Assembly: GCA_902802215.1 (NCBI GenBank)
Contig: CADCLH010000086.1
Location: 1 to 9,433, forward strand
Reading direction: 5' to 3'
DNA from: Oscillospiraceae bacterium
GTDB lineage: Bacteria > Bacillota > Clostridia > Oscillospirales > Oscillospiraceae
Length of the DNA stretch: 9,433 nt
Shown here: positions 5,998-9,433 of the stretch, in pieces
Position numbering within the stretch: the stretch's first letter is position 1
Layout of the letters: each line of letters starts with the position of its first letter
Position numbers and translations under genes: made by a program
Notes under the pieces: model-generated
What the model was told of the DNA's origin: nothing
Database searches by the model: none
The model's input: the letters and a program-made list of their open reading frames with translations, nothing else

Positions 5998-6783
5998 GTG
6001 GAGACGAAAACGACGAAAACAAAACGGCCCGGCGGGATGCGGCGCGTCCTCGTGTGCTGCGCCGCCGTCCTCATGCTGGCGCTCTTCGCCTGCCTGCTCT
6101 ATGTGCGGGACTTTTACCTCGCCGACGAAGCGGCGTGGGAGTCGCTGCTCGTCCCGGCCGCCTCGGTCACGATCACGGACCCGGGCGGGCGGCTGGCCTT
6201 TCTGCCGGAACATCCGGCGGCGGGGCTGATCTTCTATCCGGGCGGCAAGGTGCAGGCCGAGGCCTACGCCCCGCTGATGGAGGCCTGCGCGGAGCGCGGA
6301 ATCCTGTGCGTCCTGATGCGCATGCCGGGGAATCTGGCGGTGCTGGACCCGAACGCGGCGGACGGGATCGCCGCGGAATACCCCGAGGTCACAGACTGGT
6401 ATCTCGGCGGCCACTCCCTGGGCGGCGCGATGGCGGCGAGCTGCGCGGCAAAGCACGCAGAGGACTACGCGGGCCTTGTGCTGCTGGCCGCCTATTCCAC
6501 CGAGGACCTGCGCGGCAGCGGCCTGCGGGTGCTGAGCGTCGTCGGCACCGAGGACGGCGTGCTGAACCGGGAGAAGTACGAACAGTGCCGGGAGAACCTG
6601 CCCGCAGACGCGCGCGAGCTCGTGATCGAGGGCGGCTGTCACGCGTACTTCGGCTGCTACGGCGCGCAGCGCGGCGACGGGACGGCGACGATCGGCAACC
6701 GGGAGCAGATCGAACGGACTGCGGACGCGATCGCGGCCCTGGCGCTCGGCGAGGGCGCGCCGGCGGGACGGAACGCGGCCTGA
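5998..6783 (+). CDS. Membrane-anchored alpha/beta hydrolase
   Basis: This 261-residue protein has one hydrophobic N-terminal segment (about 17-36, VLVCCAAVLMLALFACLLYV) after a lysine/arginine-rich start, so it is probably tethered to the membrane with the hydrolase domain outside. LIFYPGGKVQAEAYAPLM (77-94) is the oxyanion-side strand and loop. GGHSLGG (137-143) is the nucleophile elbow with Ser140. VVGTEDGVLN (181-190) supplies the acid, Asp186. GGCHAYFGCYGAQRGDGTATI (212-232) supplies His215. This His block, with G-x-Y-G-x-Q-x-G-D-G-x-A-T-I, marks the Abhydrolase_5-like family of small exported hydrolases. In relatives I recall, the residue before the histidine is Asn; here it is Cys214. 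The start is GTG 5998 on ribosome-site evidence, and ATG 6037 (residue 14) is the alternative. The substrate (ester, lipid or peptide) is unknown. It sits between nnrD and the thioesterase. Confidence 0.82.
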   Translation: METKTTKTKRPGGMRRVLVCCAAVLMLALFACLLYVRDFYLADEAAWESLLVPAASVTITDPGGRLAFLPEHPAAGLIFYPGGKVQAEAYAPLMEACAERGILCVLMRMPGNLAVLDPNAADGIAAEYPEVTDWYLGGHSLGGAMAASCAAKHAEDYAGLVLLAAYSTEDLRGSGLRVLSVVGTEDGVLNREKYEQCRENLPADARELVIEGGCHAYFGCYGAQRGDGTATIGNREQIERTADAIAALALGEGAPAGRNAA

Positions 6784-6812
6784 GCGAAAGCATCGATTGT
6801 GAGGTGTCGGAT

Positions 6813-7235
6813 ATGAGACCGTATGTGCGCAAGGTTCAGTATTACGAGACGGACAAAATGGGCGTGACCCACCACGCCAACTACATCCACTGGATGGAGG
6901 AGGCGCGGATCGACTTCATGGAGCAGCTCGGCTTCCCGTATGAGCGCATGGAGGCCGAGGGCGTGTATTCGCCGGTCCGCTCGCTGAACTGCGAGTACCG
7001 GCGGCCCTGCACCTTCGGCGATACCGTGACGGTTTATGTCTCGACCGAGGAAGTGCGCGGCGCCAAGCTGACGATACGCTATGAGATGAAAAACGCCGAG
7101 GGGGAGCTTCTGTGCACGGCGCGCTCGGAGCACGCCTTTCTTGACCGCGAGGGCCGCATCGTGCGCATAAAGCGGGAGCTGCCCGCATTCTGCGCCGCGC
7201 TCGAGCGCGCGGCGAAAGAGGGGGCGGACGGATGA
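6813..7235 (+). CDS. Acyl-CoA thioesterase, YbgC/4HBT hotdog family
   Basis: This 140-residue single hotdog domain hydrolyses acyl-CoA or aryl-CoA thioesters in the cytoplasm. The N-terminal block VQYYETDKMGVTHHANYIHW (8-27) is the 4-hydroxybenzoyl-CoA thioesterase/YbgC signature (Y-x-D-T-D-x-x-G-x-V-x-H-x-x-Y), with Asp14 as the expected catalytic residue. It is followed by the central helix EEARIDFMEQLGFPYERM (29-46) and the strands RSLNCEYRRPCTFGDTVTV (56-74). Length is standard. ATG 6813 follows GAGGTG (6801-6806) with 6-nt spacing, 29 nt after the hydrolase. Its stop codon overlaps the start of the next gene as ATGA (7232-7235), so the two are probably translationally coupled. Substrate chain length cannot be predicted. 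Confidence 0.9.
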   Translation: MRPYVRKVQYYETDKMGVTHHANYIHWMEEARIDFMEQLGFPYERMEAEGVYSPVRSLNCEYRRPCTFGDTVTVYVSTEEVRGAKLTIRYEMKNAEGELLCTARSEHAFLDREGRIVRIKRELPAFCAALERAAKEGADG

Positions 7236-7771
7236 AGGACCGGCGCTATGTCGTCTTCGACGTGGAGACCCCGAACCGCCTTAACAGCCGCATGAGCGCC
7301 ATCGGCGTCAGCGTCGTCGAGGGCGGGCAGATCGTCCGGGACTTCTACTCTCTCGTCGATCCCGAGCAGCCCTTCGACTGGTTCAACAGCGTGCTGACGG
7401 GCATCAACGAGGAGACGGTCTTCGACGCGCCGAGCTTCCCGGAGCTCTGGCCGGAGCTCAAACCCATCCTCTCGTCGGGCATCCTCGTGGCGCACAACGC
7501 GTCCTTCGACCTCGGCGTGCTGCGCAAGTGTCTGGCGGGCTATGAGATCGAATGGAAGCCGACGGTCAAGGGCGTCTGCACGGTCGTGATGGGCCGGAGC
7601 CTGCTGCCGGGGATCAGCCATAAGCTCAACGACCTGTGCGATTACTACGGCATCTGCCTCAACCACCACCGGGCGGACAGCGACAGCCGCGCCTGCGCCG
7701 AGATCCTGCTGCGCTACATCGAGAGCGGCGCCGACCCGGACAACTACATACGGACCTACCGCATGGACTGA
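7232..7771 (+). CDS. DEDDh-family 3'-5' exonuclease (DnaQ-like)
   Basis: This 179-residue single-domain exonuclease of the DnaQ/epsilon fold removes nucleotides from DNA or RNA 3' ends with two metal ions. All active-site motifs are present: Exo I VFDVET (8-13; Asp10, Glu12), Exo II LVAHNASFD (85-93; Asp93) and Exo III HRADSD (146-151; His146, Asp151). G-I-N-E-E-T-V-x-D-A-P-x-F (57-69) is the usual linker of PolC/DnaQ-type proteins, as is SHKLNDLCDYYGI (129-141). It is too short to be PolC and has no helicase or BRCT domain; a proofreading-like or repair/RNA-processing role is possible. ATG 7232 overlaps the thioesterase stop by 4 nt. It is the last gene of the plus-strand string, and its stop codon touches the terminator stem. 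Confidence 0.9.
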   Translation: MKDRRYVVFDVETPNRLNSRMSAIGVSVVEGGQIVRDFYSLVDPEQPFDWFNSVLTGINEETVFDAPSFPELWPELKPILSSGILVAHNASFDLGVLRKCLAGYEIEWKPTVKGVCTVVMGRSLLPGISHKLNDLCDYYGICLNHHRADSDSRACAEILLRYIESGADPDNYIRTYRMD

Positions 7772-7807
7772 AAAACAGGGGGCCGATCAAATCGGCCCCC
7801 TGTTTTT
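7771..7807. terminator. Bidirectional Rho-independent terminator between convergent genes
   Basis: A perfect 17-bp inverted repeat (7771-7787 with 7791-7807) has a CAA loop at 7788-7790. The GC-rich core GGGGGCCGAT is flanked by AAAAAC on the left and GTTTTT on the right, so each strand reads as a strong hairpin followed by a U-tract. The first base of the left arm is the last base of the exonuclease stop codon. It lies 14 nt before the aminotransferase stop on the other strand and can end both transcripts. Confidence 0.95.
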
Positions 7808-7821
7808 CACAGATATGGGGA

Positions 7822-9000
7822 TTATTCCTTGACAAGCGCCTCGAAGACGGGCAGGCTGCGCAGGATCATGTCCTTCGACACGCAGGTGCTGATGCGGAAG
7901 TAGGCGGGGCAGCCGAAGTCCGCGCCGGGCACGATCAGAAGGTTTTTCTCCTTCGCCCGGTCCGAGAAGGCCTGCGCGTCGCCGCCCGGAGCCTTGACGA
8001 ACATGTAGAACGCGCCGCAGGGCTTGACGCACTCGTAGCCGTAGGAGCTGAGCGCGTCGTAGAGGATGCTGCGGTTCTCGTCATAGGCGTCGACGTTCGG
8101 ACGCGAGGCCGTGCACAGCGCCACCACGCGCTGCTGCAAGGAGGGCGCGCAGACATGGCCCATGGCCCGCGCGGCTCCGGCGACCGCCGCGAAGAGATCG
8201 GCGCTCTCGGCCGCGGCGTCGGGCACGCAGACGTAGCCGATACGCTCGCCCGGCAGGGACAGGGACTTGGAGTAGGAGTAGCACACGACGGTGTTCTTGT
8301 AGATCGTCGGGATGAACGGGACCTCGAGCCCGTCGTAGACCAGCTCGCGGTAGGGCTCGTCCGCGATGAGGTAGATCGCGTGGCCGATCTCCGCCCCCTT
8401 GCGCTCCAGCAGCGCGGCGAGCTTCGTCAGCGTCTCGCGGCTGTAGACCACGCCGGAGGGGTTGTTCGGGGAGTTGACGATGACGGCCTGGGTGTGGGGC
8501 GTGATGTGCGCCTCCAGCGCCTCCAGATTGACCTGGAAGGCCGTATAGTCCGCCGGGACCTCCACGAAGCGCGCGCCGCTGGCCTCGGTGAAGGGGCGGT
8601 ACTCGGGGAAGTAGGGCGCAAGGCCGATGATCTCGGCGTCGGGCACGGCCAGCGCCTTGATGACGGACAGCAGCGCCGGGGCCGCGCCGCAGGTGAAGAA
8701 GATGTTTTCGGGCCGGATGGCGGTGCCGAAGCGCTCGTTGAGCTCGTCGGCGACGGCCTTTCTGGCGTCGTACGCGCCGGGGGCGGGCGTATAGCTGTGC
8801 ACCGCGAGAGAGTCCATGTCCCGGATCACGCGGATGAAGGTCTCGTTGACCTCCGGCGGCGCGGGGATGGAGGGATTGCCCAGGGAATAGTCATACACGT
8901 TCTCCTTGCCGACCACCTGGGCCTGCCGGAGCCCGTATTCAAACAGCTCCCGGATGCAGGAGCGCTTTTTTCCGAGGGCCAGCATCGTCTCGTTGAACAT
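7822..9000 (-). CDS. Pyridoxal phosphate-dependent aminotransferase, class I/II
   Basis: This 392-residue fold-type I cytoplasmic aminotransferase moves an amino group between an amino acid and a 2-oxo acid. Features in order: LGNPSIPAPPEV (40-51); HSYTPAPGAYDARKAVADEL (68-87), the YxxxxGxxxLRxAIA-like block; SPNNPSGVVY (177-186) with Asn180; IADEPYREL (212-220) with the PLP-ring Asp214; SYSKSLSLPGERIGY (242-256) with the Schiff-base Lys245 and phosphate-binding Arg253; and YFRISTC (367-373) with the carboxylate-binding Arg369. The opening (MFNETMLALGKKRSCIRELFEYG) resembles clostridial aspartate/alanine-type aminotransferases, but the substrate is not certain. The ATG is preceded by a perfect AGGAGG (9007-9012 on this strand) at 6-nt spacing. 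It follows the CoA-transferase gene by 57 nt on the same strand, so an operon is plausible. It ends just before the shared terminator. Confidence 0.92.
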   Translation of the reverse strand: MFNETMLALGKKRSCIRELFEYGLRQAQVVGKENVYDYSLGNPSIPAPPEVNETFIRVIRDMDSLAVHSYTPAPGAYDARKAVADELNERFGTAIRPENIFFTCGAAPALLSVIKALAVPDAEIIGLAPYFPEYRPFTEASGARFVEVPADYTAFQVNLEALEAHITPHTQAVIVNSPNNPSGVVYSRETLTKLAALLERKGAEIGHAIYLIADEPYRELVYDGLEVPFIPTIYKNTVVCYSYSKSLSLPGERIGYVCVPDAAAESADLFAAVAGAARAMGHVCAPSLQQRVVALCTASRPNVDAYDENRSILYDALSSYGYECVKPCGAFYMFVKAPGGDAQAFSDRAKEKNLLIVPGADFGCPAYFRISTCVSKDMILRSLPVFEALVKE

Positions 9001-9006
9001 GAAATA

Positions 9007-9012
9007 CCTCCT
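9007..9012 (-). promoter_or_regulatory. Consensus ribosome binding site of the aminotransferase gene
   Basis: The minus strand reads AGGAGG exactly 6 nt before the ATG at 9000. This fixes the start and indicates high translation. The 57-nt gap upstream is AT-richer than its surroundings but shows no convincing -35/-10 pair. Confidence 0.8.
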
Positions 9013-9057
9013 AAAACTGACAGATTCTTATGGTTTTTCTCCGGAAAAGCGACGACA

Positions 9058-9433
<376 letters not shown>

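Noticed and set aside
4154..6022. A 622-residue minus-strand open frame opposite MATE and nnrD
   Set aside because: It is His/Arg/Gln/Ala-rich, lacks domains, has no ribosome site and is the usual antisense shadow of G/C-ending codons in GC-rich genes.
9024..9057. Promoter or terminator between the CoA-transferase and aminotransferase genes
   Set aside because: A small TCCGGA palindrome and an AT-rich stretch exist, but the stem is too short and no properly spaced -35/-10 pair is visible.

Overview
This is a GC-rich, gene-dense bacterial window. Strong Shine-Dalgarno sites (AGGAGG, GGAGG), G/C-rich third codon positions, tight same-strand gene strings and the tail of an acetyl/butyryl-CoA:carboxylate CoA-transferase fit an anaerobic, high-GC member of the Clostridia (for example an Oscillospirales-like gut bacterium). 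The taxonomy is inference from style and gene content; no rRNA or marker gene is present.

Layout. Bases 1-7771 are all on the plus strand. First comes the end of an unidentified gene (possibly an MBL-fold hydrolase), then glycerate kinase, a GNAT acetyltransferase, a ZIP metal transporter, an aldose 1-epimerase-like protein, a MATE efflux transporter, a stand-alone NAD(P)H-hydrate dehydratase (NnrD), a membrane-anchored alpha/beta hydrolase, a YbgC/4HBT-type acyl-CoA thioesterase and a DEDDh 3'-5' exonuclease. Gaps are mostly 9-36 nt and the last two genes overlap by 4 nt. The string ends at a strong inverted-repeat terminator (7771-7807). Beyond it, on the minus strand and convergent, lie a class I/II PLP aminotransferase (7822-9000) and, upstream of it, the C-terminal 124 residues of a CoA-transferase running off the window edge.

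The most notable feature is at the left end. Both glycerate kinase and the GNAT gene lose their reading frame close to their 3' ends, and in each case the expected C-terminal residues are found in another frame a few bases later with a stretch of the family fold missing. This looks like two separate short out-of-frame deletions, about 0.5 kb apart. A third candidate lesion, an in-frame TGA, sits in the gene before them. The genes from 1815 onwards look intact. A good sigma-70-type promoter (TTGACA-18-TAGAAT) overlaps the glycerate kinase stop codon and probably drives the long downstream operon.

Functionally, the plus-strand operon is a mix of housekeeping and house-cleaning activities: repair of hydrated NAD(P)H, hydrolysis of acyl-CoA, sugar anomer interconversion, drug/metabolite efflux and metal import. 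The minus-strand pair suggests amino-acid or carboxylate fermentation. I see no mobile element, CRISPR array, tRNA or rRNA, and no convincing new multi-gene system. The window is mostly ordinary apart from the damaged genes.
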